From the NCBI GenBank assembly GCA_902541515.1, contig CACBRD010000004.1, positions 1-55,134 of the forward strand: a stretch of DNA of 55,134 nucleotides, in the 5' to 3' direction. This document shows positions 28,619 through 37,537 of this stretch, piece by piece. Each line of letters opens with the position of its first letter. Positions within the stretch are counted from its first letter, which is position 1. The DNA comes from an uncultured Pelagibacteraceae bacterium (GTDB lineage: Bacteria > Pseudomonadota > Alphaproteobacteria > Pelagibacterales > Pelagibacteraceae). Below the pieces are notes generated by a model. The model was not told the DNA's origin. It did not search any database and was given only the letters and a program-made list of their open reading frames with translations. Made by a program: the position numbers and the translations under genes.

Positions 28619-30403
28619 ATGACTAAAATGACAACAGAAGAAGCTTTTGTAAAAGTTTTACAAATGCATGGTATTGAACATTCTTTTGGAATTATTGGTT
28701 CAGCGTTCATGCCTATATCTGATATTTTTCCAGATGCAGGAATTACCTTTTGGGATGTGGCACACGAAACAAATGGTGGTTTGATTGCAGATGGTTACAC
28801 AAGAGCTACAGGAAAAATGTCAATGGTCATAGCACAAAATGGTCCGGGTATAACAGGCTTAGTAACACCAATTAAAACTGCTTATTGGAACCACACACCT
28901 TTATTATTAGTAACACCACAAGCTGCAAATAAAACTATGGGGCAAGGTGGTTTTCAAGAAGTAGAGCAAATGAATTTATTTAAAGACATGGTTTGTTATC
29001 AAGAAGAGGTTAGAGATCCTTCAAGAATGGCTGAAGTTTTAAATAGAGTAATAGAAAAAGCAATAAGAGGTTCAGCACCAGCACAAATAAACGTTCCAAG
29101 AGATTATTGGTGTCAAGTGATTGACATAGACCTTCCCCCAATCGTCAGATTAGAAAGACAAGGTGGAGGTGCTGATGCAATTGCTAAGGCGGCAGATTTA
29201 TTATCTAAAGCGAAATTTCCAGTAATTTTATCTGGAGCAGGTGTTGTTATTGGCGGTGCAATTGAAGAAACTAAAAAACTTGCTGAAAAACTTGATGCAC
29301 CTGTTTGCTCAGGATATCAACACAATGATAGTTTTCCAGGAAGTCATCCTTTAGCAGTTGGGCCATTAGGATACAATGGATCAAAAGCTGCGATGGAATT
29401 AATTTCTAAGGCTGATGTCGTTTTGGCTTTAGGAACAAGATTGAATCCTTTTTCAACTCTACCAGGTTATGGAATTGATTATTGGCCAAAAAAAGCAAGT
29501 ATAATTCAAGTTGATATGAATCCAGATAGAATTGGATTAACTAAAAAAGTTACAGTTGGAATTAGTGGTGATGCAAAATTAGTTGCAACGCAGATTTTAG
29601 AAAAGCTTTCTTCAAATGCAGGCGATACCGATAGACAAAAAAGAAAAGATTTAATTCATCAGACAAAATCAGCATGGTTACAAAAATTGTCTAGTTTAGA
29701 TCATGAAGATGATGACGAAGGAACAGTTTGGAACAAAGAAGCAAGAGAAAGAGATAAAGACAGAATGTCACCAAGACAAGCTTGGCGAGCTATTCAAGCT
29801 GGTATGCCTGAGGATGTAATTATATCAAGTGATATTGGAAATAACTGTGCAATTGGAAATGCCTATCCAACATTTGAAAAGCCAAGAAAATATTTAGCGC
29901 CAGGTTTATTTGGTCCTTGTGGTTATGGTTTTCCATCAATACTTGGTGCTAAAATCGGTTGTCCGGACACACCTGTAATTGGTTTTGCGGGAGATGGAGC
30001 TTTTGGAATAAGTATGAACGAAATGAGTTCCTGTGCACGAGAGGAGTGGCCTGCAATCACAATGGTAATTTTTAGAAACTACCAGTGGGGCGCTGAAAAA
30101 AGAAATACAACTCTTTGGTTTGATAATAATTTTGTTGGAACAGAACTTGATCCAGAATTAAGTTTCGCAAAAGTAGCAGAAGCCTGTGGTTTAAATGGAG
30201 TTACTGTTAAAACTATGGAAGAGACTACAGCTGCCATTAAACAATCTTGTGCAGATCAAAAGAAAGGTATTACAACATTTATTGAAGTGATATTAAATCA
30301 AGAATTAGGTGAACCATTTAGAAGAGATGCTATGAAAAAACCAGTGAGAGTAGCTGGTATTAAAAAAGAAGATATGAAGAAGCAGCCTTCTTTAAATTCT
30401 TAA
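28619..30403 (+). CDS. xsc: Sulfoacetaldehyde acetyltransferase (ThDP-dependent)
   Basis: Xsc-like throughout (EAFVKVLQMHGIEHSFGIIGSAFMPISDIFPDAGI...GFQEVEQMNLFKDMVCYQEEVRDPSRMAEVLNRVI...RNYQWGAEKRNTTLWF). Confidence 0.94.
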   Translation: MTKMTTEEAFVKVLQMHGIEHSFGIIGSAFMPISDIFPDAGITFWDVAHETNGGLIADGYTRATGKMSMVIAQNGPGITGLVTPIKTAYWNHTPLLLVTPQAANKTMGQGGFQEVEQMNLFKDMVCYQEEVRDPSRMAEVLNRVIEKAIRGSAPAQINVPRDYWCQVIDIDLPPIVRLERQGGGADAIAKAADLLSKAKFPVILSGAGVVIGGAIEETKKLAEKLDAPVCSGYQHNDSFPGSHPLAVGPLGYNGSKAAMELISKADVVLALGTRLNPFSTLPGYGIDYWPKKASIIQVDMNPDRIGLTKKVTVGISGDAKLVATQILEKLSSNAGDTDRQKRKDLIHQTKSAWLQKLSSLDHEDDDEGTVWNKEARERDKDRMSPRQAWRAIQAGMPEDVIISSDIGNNCAIGNAYPTFEKPRKYLAPGLFGPCGYGFPSILGAKIGCPDTPVIGFAGDGAFGISMNEMSSCAREEWPAITMVIFRNYQWGAEKRNTTLWFDNNFVGTELDPELSFAKVAEACGLNGVTVKTMEETTAAIKQSCADQKKGITTFIEVILNQELGEPFRRDAMKKPVRVAGIKKEDMKKQPSLNS

Positions 30404-30522
30404 TGTAAATCCATATCTGGCCAGTCTTTATCATTAAATCTATCAAGTTCTTTCTTCGTGATAGGTCTAAATAATATCCACCCGATCACAATAACTAAAG
30501 CTAATAGAATTAATGTTTGCAT
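30400..30522 (-). CDS. Small single-TM protein (40 aa)
   Basis: Manual translation MQTLILLALVIVIGWILFRPITKKELDRFNDKDWPDMDLH*. Confidence 0.5.
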   Translation of the reverse strand: MQTLILLALVIVIGWILFRPITKKELDRFNDKDWPDMDLH

Positions 30523-30525
30523 GAT

Positions 30526-31329
30526 TTAATTTATTACAGACATAGGATCTAGTCTAGTCTGAAACCAATTCACTCTAAAATCTAGATGTGGACCAGTTGA
30601 TCTTCCTGTTGAACCTACAGTTCCAATGATATCTCCTTGATTTATTTTATCTCCAACAGACACCATTACATTTTCAAGATGTGAATAAATAGTTGAGATG
30701 CCATGACCATGATCCATAATTATTGTTCCCCCGGTATAATAAAGATCATCTTCTGCCATGGTGACAATTCCTGATCCAGATGATTTGATCATAGTTCCTT
30801 GTTTGGCAGCAATATCAATTCCATAATGAGGCCATTTCGGTTTTCCATTTAAAATTCTTTGGCTTCCATAAACACCACTAATGATTCCCTCAACTGGCAT
30901 AATAAATTGATTTTTGAAAAAGGGTAAATCTGAGTTAATTGCTCTTGCCTCACCAATTCTATAATTTTCTTCTTTTATTCTTTTGTAAACAGACTCTGGA
31001 GGTGTGACTTTACTTTCTTCTAAACCATCTATTCTTTGAATATTATATTTTCTTTTAAGAACTTTCTTTATTATTTTATCTTTTTTTCCATTAATAATTT
31101 TTGTAATTGTTAAATCAAATTTTCTATCTCTATCTATTCCAAAAACAAAAAAACCATCCTCTGATACTTTAACTTGTTTTTTGTCTATTATAATTTTTGC
31201 CGTTGGATCAGTCTGTCCAATAATAAAATGTCCTTGTAGAAATTTTCCTGTAAATTCTATCGCTATTGAATGTGTTGGTATAAAACAAAAAATTAAAAAA
31301 AATAATCTAGTTATTATCTTGCAGTCCAT
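30526..31329 (-). CDS. M23-family peptidase (LytM domain), secreted
   Basis: HYGIDIAAKQGTMIKSSGSGIVTMAEDDLYYTGGTIIMDHGHGISTIYSHLENVMVSVGDKI...GPHLDFRV. Confidence 0.92.
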   Translation of the reverse strand: MDCKIITRLFFLIFCFIPTHSIAIEFTGKFLQGHFIIGQTDPTAKIIIDKKQVKVSEDGFFVFGIDRDRKFDLTITKIINGKKDKIIKKVLKRKYNIQRIDGLEESKVTPPESVYKRIKEENYRIGEARAINSDLPFFKNQFIMPVEGIISGVYGSQRILNGKPKWPHYGIDIAAKQGTMIKSSGSGIVTMAEDDLYYTGGTIIMDHGHGISTIYSHLENVMVSVGDKINQGDIIGTVGSTGRSTGPHLDFRVNWFQTRLDPMSVIN

Positions 31330-32081
31330 CCACCATCAACCAATAATGAAGTTCCTGTAATCATCGCTGCAGCATCAGACGCAAGAAAAACAGCTGCACT
31401 TGAAACATCAGAAAGTTCAGCAAATTTTCCTAATGGGATATTTCCTAAAACTTCTTTTTTAAATTTTTTACTTTTTAGAAATTTTTTTGTCATAGGAGTA
31501 ACCACAAATGTAGGGCAAACAGTATTTACTCTGATGTTATATTTGGCAAGATCAATTGACATACCTTTTGTTAATCCTTCTAAACCAAATTTTGTCATGT
31601 TGTATACACTTCGAATAGGACCCCCAACATGACCCATTTGTGATGACATATTGACAATTGAACCACCAGTTTTTTTTCTATTTTTTGACTTTATCATCTT
31701 AAGAGCACACAGCTGAGCAAGGTTAAAAGTTGCCATCGTATTAATCTTTACAAGATATTCCATATTTTTAGTCTTCACTTTTGTAAAATGTTCAGGAATA
31801 TTATTGCCAGCATTATTAATTAAAATATCTATTTTTGGTTGTTTATTTATAATTTCTTTAACTTCATTATAATTTGTTATGTCACATACATACGATTTAC
31901 ATTTTGACTTTAATTTTTTAATCTTTTTTGAAACTTCATCTAGATCTTTTTTGGTTCTACTAATTATAATTAAATTTGCTCCAGCTTCTGCAAGTGCTAT
32001 TGCGCAAGCTCTTCCAAGCCCTTTGCCAGCACCAGTGACAACTGCTGTTTTATTCTTTAAATTGTAATTTTTTAAATACAT
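31314..32081 (-). CDS. Short-chain dehydrogenase/reductase
   Basis: TGAGKGLGRACAIALAEAG, NNAGNN, YNMTKFGLEGLTKG. Confidence 0.9.
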   Translation of the reverse strand: MYLKNYNLKNKTAVVTGAGKGLGRACAIALAEAGANLIIISRTKKDLDEVSKKIKKLKSKCKSYVCDITNYNEVKEIINKQPKIDILINNAGNNIPEHFTKVKTKNMEYLVKINTMATFNLAQLCALKMIKSKNRKKTGGSIVNMSSQMGHVGGPIRSVYNMTKFGLEGLTKGMSIDLAKYNIRVNTVCPTFVVTPMTKKFLKSKKFKKEVLGNIPLGKFAELSDVSSAAVFLASDAAAMITGTSLLVDGGWTAR

Positions 32082-32677
32082 TATAAGAACAATATTTTAA
32101 TATCTGTATAAATCAATTCAATAGCAACAATTAATATTGCAATTAAACCTGCCCAAGCAATCCATTTATACTTCTTAATCCAATTTGATATTAAAGTTGC
32201 TGCAAATGCCATTAAGGCAATTGATAGAACTAAACCAAATACTAATAATCCATAATGATCTCCTGCTGCTCCTGCAACTCCTAAAACATTATCTAAGCTC
32301 ATTGTAAAATCTGCTAAGAGGATTGTCCAAATCGCTTTGAAAAAACTGGAATTATCAACTTTTATATCATCATGATTTTCAGAACCTTTAATGACATCCA
32401 CATACAATTTGTAGACAATATAAAGAAGAAGCAAACCTCCAAAAAGCCTTAGTCCCGTTATTTGAAGTAAATATGCAGTTAGTAAAGTTAAAATAATTCT
32501 TAAAACTACCGCACCACCAATTCCAAAAATGATAATTTTTCTTCTTTGCTCTAAAGGAAATTTTGATGCAACCATACCAATTATTATTGCATTGTCTCCT
32601 GCAAGGACTAAATCGATTAAAATAATTTGAGTTAATATAGTTAATTGTTCTGGTGTAAATAATTCAGCAAACATCAA
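32081..32677 (-). CDS. TerC-family membrane protein
   Basis: LIDLVLAGDNAIIIGMVAS and LLADFTMSLDNVLGVAGAA motifs. Confidence 0.9.
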   Translation of the reverse strand: MMFAELFTPEQLTILTQIILIDLVLAGDNAIIIGMVASKFPLEQRRKIIIFGIGGAVVLRIILTLLTAYLLQITGLRLFGGLLLLYIVYKLYVDVIKGSENHDDIKVDNSSFFKAIWTILLADFTMSLDNVLGVAGAAGDHYGLLVFGLVLSIALMAFAATLISNWIKKYKWIAWAGLIAILIVAIELIYTDIKILFL

Positions 32678-34272
32678 TGGGTAAGTATCATATCTGCACC
32701 TTTTTCTGCAATCATTATTGTAGGTGCATTAGTATTACCTGATGTAATGTTTGGCATTATAGAAGCATCAATTACTCTTAAATTTTCAATTCCTTTTACT
32801 TTTAGTTTTTCATCAACTACAGCCATATCATCTTGACCCATTTTACATGTGCCAACTGGATGAAAAATTGTTTGCGCAAAATCTGAACCTGCTTTTACAA
32901 GTTCCTCATCATCGTTAATGTCAATACCTGGTCTATATTCCTCAGGTTTATATTTTTTAAATGTTTCAGATTCCATGACAATTTTTCTTGTAAGTTTTAA
33001 TCCTCTAGCTGCAATCATTCTGTCATGATCAGTTGAAAGATAATTCATTTTTATTTTTGCATATGTTCTAGAGTCTTTATCTACAATACTCACATGGCCT
33101 CTACTTGTAGGTCTAATATTTGAAACAGTAGGTGTGAAAGCATGAAAATCATGATTTTTAGTTGCTCCTAGGGTGTCCATACTCATTGGTTGTACGTGCC
33201 ATTGTAGATCTGGTAATTCTAATGAGGGATCACTTTTAGCAAACATACACATTTGGCTAGCTCCCATGGTCATTGGTCCACTACGATTAAAAACATATTC
33301 CAGACCAATCATTAATTTTCCAAATAAACTATTAACCTTTTTATTTAGCGATTTAAGTCCTTGAATTTTATATATAGGTCTAAACATCAAGTGGTCTTGT
33401 AAATTTTCACCCACACCTTTTAATTCTTGCACTATATCTATACCTAATTCTTTTAATTTTTTAGAATTTCCTATTCCAGAAGTTTGCAATATCTGAGGTG
33501 AACCTATCGAACCAGATGATAAAATTATTTCTTTATTACAAGTTAGTTTTTTAAGCTCATCACCTTGCCAGTATTCAATTCCTTTTGCAGTTTTGCCTTT
33601 AAAATTAATCTTTTTTACATGAGCATTAGTTATCGTTTTTAAATTTTGTCTGTTTTTTATTGGGTTTAGATATCCAACTGAAGTACTACATCTAAAGCCA
33701 TCTTTTTCAGTAACTTGAAAATAACCACATCCATGATTATCACCTGTATTAAAATCTTTAGTTTTGGGTATGCCAAACTCTTCGGCGGCATTTTGAAATT
33801 CATTCAATAATGGTAATTGAATTCTTTGATCAGAAACTGATAGAGGCCCTCCAATACCATGAAATTCATCTTTTCCTCTCTCTTGGTTTTCTGCTTTAAT
33901 AAAATATGGCAGAACATCATCCCAACCCCAACCAGTATTTCCTAATTGTCGCCAAATATCATAATCTCTGCTTTGTCCTCTTATATAAAGTAGTCCGTTG
34001 ATCGAAGAGCTACCACCTAATGTTTTACCTCTTGGATAACGAATTGACCTATTGTTCATTGAAGCATCAGGCTCAGTTTTATAACACCAATCAACAGAGG
34101 GATTGTGCATAGTTTTAAAATATCCAACAGGTATATGTATCCATGGATAATTATCTTTTCCACCAGCTTCAATTAATACGACTTTGTTATTTGAATTTTC
34201 AGAAAGTCTGTTTGCCAGAACACATCCTGCAGATCCTGCTCCAATAATTACGTAATCAAAATTTTCCATCAA
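32674..34272 (-). CDS. GMC-family FAD oxidoreductase (choline/isethionate dehydrogenase-like)
   Basis: DYVIIGAGSAGCVLANRLSE, RGKTLGGSSSINGLLYIRG, SGSIGSPQILQTSGIG, HPVGTCKMG. Isethionate dehydrogenase (IseJ) role suggested by context only. Confidence 0.9.
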   Translation of the reverse strand: MMENFDYVIIGAGSAGCVLANRLSENSNNKVVLIEAGGKDNYPWIHIPVGYFKTMHNPSVDWCYKTEPDASMNNRSIRYPRGKTLGGSSSINGLLYIRGQSRDYDIWRQLGNTGWGWDDVLPYFIKAENQERGKDEFHGIGGPLSVSDQRIQLPLLNEFQNAAEEFGIPKTKDFNTGDNHGCGYFQVTEKDGFRCSTSVGYLNPIKNRQNLKTITNAHVKKINFKGKTAKGIEYWQGDELKKLTCNKEIILSSGSIGSPQILQTSGIGNSKKLKELGIDIVQELKGVGENLQDHLMFRPIYKIQGLKSLNKKVNSLFGKLMIGLEYVFNRSGPMTMGASQMCMFAKSDPSLELPDLQWHVQPMSMDTLGATKNHDFHAFTPTVSNIRPTSRGHVSIVDKDSRTYAKIKMNYLSTDHDRMIAARGLKLTRKIVMESETFKKYKPEEYRPGIDINDDEELVKAGSDFAQTIFHPVGTCKMGQDDMAVVDEKLKVKGIENLRVIDASIMPNITSGNTNAPTIMIAEKGADMILTH

Positions 34273-34401
34273 TAGTTGAATCGTTTTTTAGTTTAAGCTT
34301 TTTAATGCTTTTACACTTATATTTATCGATTGTCACTTGTGTCAGGTTTGTTTTTCTGATTGAATTAAACAAGTTAAATTTAACTAACAAGAGGATAAAT
34401 A

Positions 34402-35496
34402 ATGAAAAAAATCATTTCAATGTTATTTGCAACAATTTTAGTTCTTGGATTTACTTCAAGTGCTAATGCTGCAAAAACATTAAAGTGTCAAACTGTTCTT
34501 AACACTAAAGCTGATGAGGTAAAAATGTTAAAGGACTTTACTGACACAGTAACTGAATTAACGAGTGGATCGTTAAAATTTGAAATATTGCCAGCTGGCG
34601 CTGTTGTAGGAGTTAAAGAAACTCTAGATGCTGTTGATAAAGGTTTGATTGATTGTGGTTTCGCATGGACTCACTATTGGTCAGGTGATCACCCTGCTGC
34701 AATGTTATTTGGTTCGCCAGTAGCTGGTGGTGGAGTAGGTATCGACAATATCGCATTCCTATCATGGTTCCAATATGGTGGTGGTAAAGAGTTATACGAC
34801 CAACTTTGGAAAGAAATGGGAAGAGATATTAAAGGATTTATGATTCAACCAGTTGGCCCAGAAGCTTTAGGTTGGTTTCCAAAACCAATTAAAGATATGG
34901 CTGACTTTAGAAAATATAAGTTCAGAACTCCTCCAGGAATTCCAGGACAAACTTATAAAGACATTGGTATAGCGTCTGTTGCAATGGGTGGTGGAGATAT
35001 TCTTCCAGCTCTTGAAGCAGGAACTATCGATGCTGCTGAGTGGTGTTGTCCAAAACCAGACTTAACATTTGGTTTTCAAAAAGTGTTAAAGCACTATTAC
35101 TTACAAGGTTTACACCAAGTAGTCGTAAATGCTGACTTTTATATTACTGGAAAAACATACAATGCTATGAGTGCTCATGAGAAGAAGTCACTTGAAGTAG
35201 CTGCTAATGCTTCATTAGCAAAATCTTTAAGTTACAGAATCTATGAGAATGGCAAAGCTTTAAGAGAGCTAACTACTAAACATGGAGTAATTCTAGAAGA
35301 TACACCTTCAGATTATTTCACAGAATATATGGCTGCAGCAAAAGCATCTTTAAATAAGAATGCTAAAGATAATAAATTTTTTAACGAAGTTTACACTTCA
35401 ATGAAAAATTTTGCTGATGTTGCTGTTCCTTTCTGGAGTGGTGCTCAAATGTCTAATGCGAAGCTAGGAATGGCTCACGCAGCAACATTAAAGTAA
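34402..35496 (+). CDS. dctP: TRAP transporter substrate-binding protein (DctP family)
   Basis: Signal peptide; PAGAVVGVKETLDAVDKGLIDCGFAW...FRKYKFRTPPGIPGQTYKDIG...PALEAGTIDAAEWC. Confidence 0.92.
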   Translation: MKKIISMLFATILVLGFTSSANAAKTLKCQTVLNTKADEVKMLKDFTDTVTELTSGSLKFEILPAGAVVGVKETLDAVDKGLIDCGFAWTHYWSGDHPAAMLFGSPVAGGGVGIDNIAFLSWFQYGGGKELYDQLWKEMGRDIKGFMIQPVGPEALGWFPKPIKDMADFRKYKFRTPPGIPGQTYKDIGIASVAMGGGDILPALEAGTIDAAEWCCPKPDLTFGFQKVLKHYYLQGLHQVVVNADFYITGKTYNAMSAHEKKSLEVAANASLAKSLSYRIYENGKALRELTTKHGVILEDTPSDYFTEYMAAAKASLNKNAKDNKFFNEVYTSMKNFADVAVPFWSGAQMSNAKLGMAHAATLK

Positions 35497-35520
35497 ATCA
35501 GTAATCAATCTTGATTTTTT

Positions 35521-35554
35521 AGAGCGGACTTTTAAAGTCCGCTCTAATTTTTTT
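35521..35554 (+). terminator. Stem-loop between dctP and dctQ
   Basis: AGAGCGGACTTTTAAAGTCCGCTCT then AATTTTTTT. Confidence 0.8.
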
Positions 35555-35566
35555 AACTAAAATTTT

Positions 35567-36181
35567 ATGGCAGACGAACCTGGTAAACTAGATATCTCTG
35601 ATGAAATGATTGCCGAAAGGCGAGGTGGATCAGGTAAAATGCCAACCGATATGCCATCATGGATGGCTAAATCTATTATTTATATTGATAAATTCAGTAA
35701 GTGGATTGGCAGTATTGTTTGTTGGATATTGATGCCACTCATTTTTGCAATGACTTACGAAGTTCTTGCAAGAAAATTATTTTTAGCACCAACAATTTGG
35801 GCTTACGACATAAGCCGTTTTCTTTATGGCGCATTATTTATGCTTGGTGCAGGATACGCTCTTTCTAGAGGAGTGCATATAAGAGCAGATTTTTTATACA
35901 GAAATTTTAAAACTAAAACACAAGGTCTTATTGATTTCTGGTTGTATCTTTTATTTTATTTTCCAGGACTAATTGTTTTTCTTTATATGACTATAGGTTT
36001 TGTTGAAGAGTCAATAAGAAGGGGTGAGCGAGGGATGGATACTACTTGGATGCCCTATATGTGGCCTATCAAAACATGTTTGTTACTTGGAATTATTTTT
36101 TTATTAATTCAAGGCTTTTCAGAATTACTAAAAAGTTATTGGGCAGCTAAAAAAGGTGAGTGGCCAGGAGAGAAAAAATGA
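35567..36181 (+). CDS. dctQ: TRAP transporter small permease (DctQ)
   Basis: Four-TM DctQ pattern; IWAYDISRFLYGALFMLGAGYALSRGVHIRAD. Confidence 0.9.
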   Translation: MADEPGKLDISDEMIAERRGGSGKMPTDMPSWMAKSIIYIDKFSKWIGSIVCWILMPLIFAMTYEVLARKLFLAPTIWAYDISRFLYGALFMLGAGYALSRGVHIRADFLYRNFKTKTQGLIDFWLYLLFYFPGLIVFLYMTIGFVEESIRRGERGMDTTWMPYMWPIKTCLLLGIIFLLIQGFSELLKSYWAAKKGEWPGEKK

Positions 36182-37512
36182 TAGCAGAATTCATTGATCC
36201 GGCTATTTTAGGTTTCATTTTAGTTGGCGTGATGCTATTTGCAATATTTATAGGGTTTCCCATTTCATTCACTTTAATATTTTTAGGGTTTGTATTTGGT
36301 TATCTTGGTTTTGGAAAATTAGTTTTTTATTTAATGACCCTTCAATTTTCAATGGTCATGACCGAACAAACGCTCGCAGCCGTCCCGCTCTTTGTTTTTA
36401 TGGGTATTATGATGGAACAAGCTGGATTAATGGAGAGATTGTTTTCAGCATTTCAAATGATGCTAGCAAAAGTTAAGGGTTCTTTATATTACGCAGTTTT
36501 ATTCGTTTCAGTTATATTTGCGGCAGCAACAGGAATTGTTGGTGCATCGGTGACAATTCTTGGAATTATGGCTGCCAAGTCAATGAATAGATCTGGTTAT
36601 GATGTAAAACTTGCTGCTGGTACTATTACTGCTGGTGGTACTTTAGGAATTTTAATTCCACCAAGCATTATGCTTGTTGTAATGGGACCTATTATGGAAA
36701 TTCCAGTTATAGATTTGTTTGCAGCTGCAATCTTACCAGGAATTCTTCTTGCTAGTTTGTATGCAGCTTACACAACAATCAGATGCATGATTAATCCAAA
36801 ACTTGGACCTGTTTTACCTGATGACATGAGAGCTGCTAGCATGAAAGAAGTATGGATAGAATTTTTCTTAGGTTTAGTTCCTCCAGCTGCTTTAGTGTTT
36901 GCTGCATTAGGAAGTATTTTATTTGGATTTGCAACTCCAACAGAAGCAGCAGGTTGTGGAGCTATGGGTGCTTTATTACTTTCATTAGCTTATAAAAAAT
37001 TAACTCTTTCAAAACTTCAAGAAGCATTAGTGAAAACATTAGAAATTACTGCTTTAATAATGGTGTTAGTCGCAGCATCAAATTTTTTTGGCGCAGTTTT
37101 TGCAAGACTAGGAACTCCAACTCTTTTGACTGAATTTTTATTAGGCTTAGAAATGAACAAATATTTAATTCTAGCGATGATAATGGTGATGATTTTTTTA
37201 TTGGGTTGGCCGTTAGAATGGGTACCGATTGTGATGATTATTATTCCAATAATTTTACCATTGGTAGAAGCGTTAGGATTTAATTTAACTTGGTTTGCAA
37301 TTTTAGTGGCCGTTAATTTACAAACTGCCTGGCTCTCACCTCCAGTAGCACTCTCTGCTTATTTTTTAAAAGGAGTTGTCCCTGAATGGGATTTAAAAGA
37401 TATTTACTATGGAATGATGCAGTTTATGGTTCTTCAAGTGATAGGATTAGTTTTGATCATTATATTTCCTAAAATTGCACTTTGGTTACCAACTCTCTTA
37501 TATGGACAGTAG
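36160..37512 (+). CDS. dctM: TRAP transporter large permease (DctM)
   Basis: GASVTILGIMAAKSMNRSGYDVKLAAGTITAGGTLGILIPPSIMLVV. Confidence 0.94.
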   Translation: MARREKMIAEFIDPAILGFILVGVMLFAIFIGFPISFTLIFLGFVFGYLGFGKLVFYLMTLQFSMVMTEQTLAAVPLFVFMGIMMEQAGLMERLFSAFQMMLAKVKGSLYYAVLFVSVIFAAATGIVGASVTILGIMAAKSMNRSGYDVKLAAGTITAGGTLGILIPPSIMLVVMGPIMEIPVIDLFAAAILPGILLASLYAAYTTIRCMINPKLGPVLPDDMRAASMKEVWIEFFLGLVPPAALVFAALGSILFGFATPTEAAGCGAMGALLLSLAYKKLTLSKLQEALVKTLEITALIMVLVAASNFFGAVFARLGTPTLLTEFLLGLEMNKYLILAMIMVMIFLLGWPLEWVPIVMIIIPIILPLVEALGFNLTWFAILVAVNLQTAWLSPPVALSAYFLKGVVPEWDLKDIYYGMMQFMVLQVIGLVLIIIFPKIALWLPTLLYGQ

Positions 37513-37537
37513 AATATTAAAGTTTTATATTGTCTAA

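Noticed and set aside
34272-34402. TGTCA...TGTCA direct repeat in the GMC/TRAP divergent promoter
   Set aside because: Only 5-bp half-sites; too short to call an operator without comparative data.
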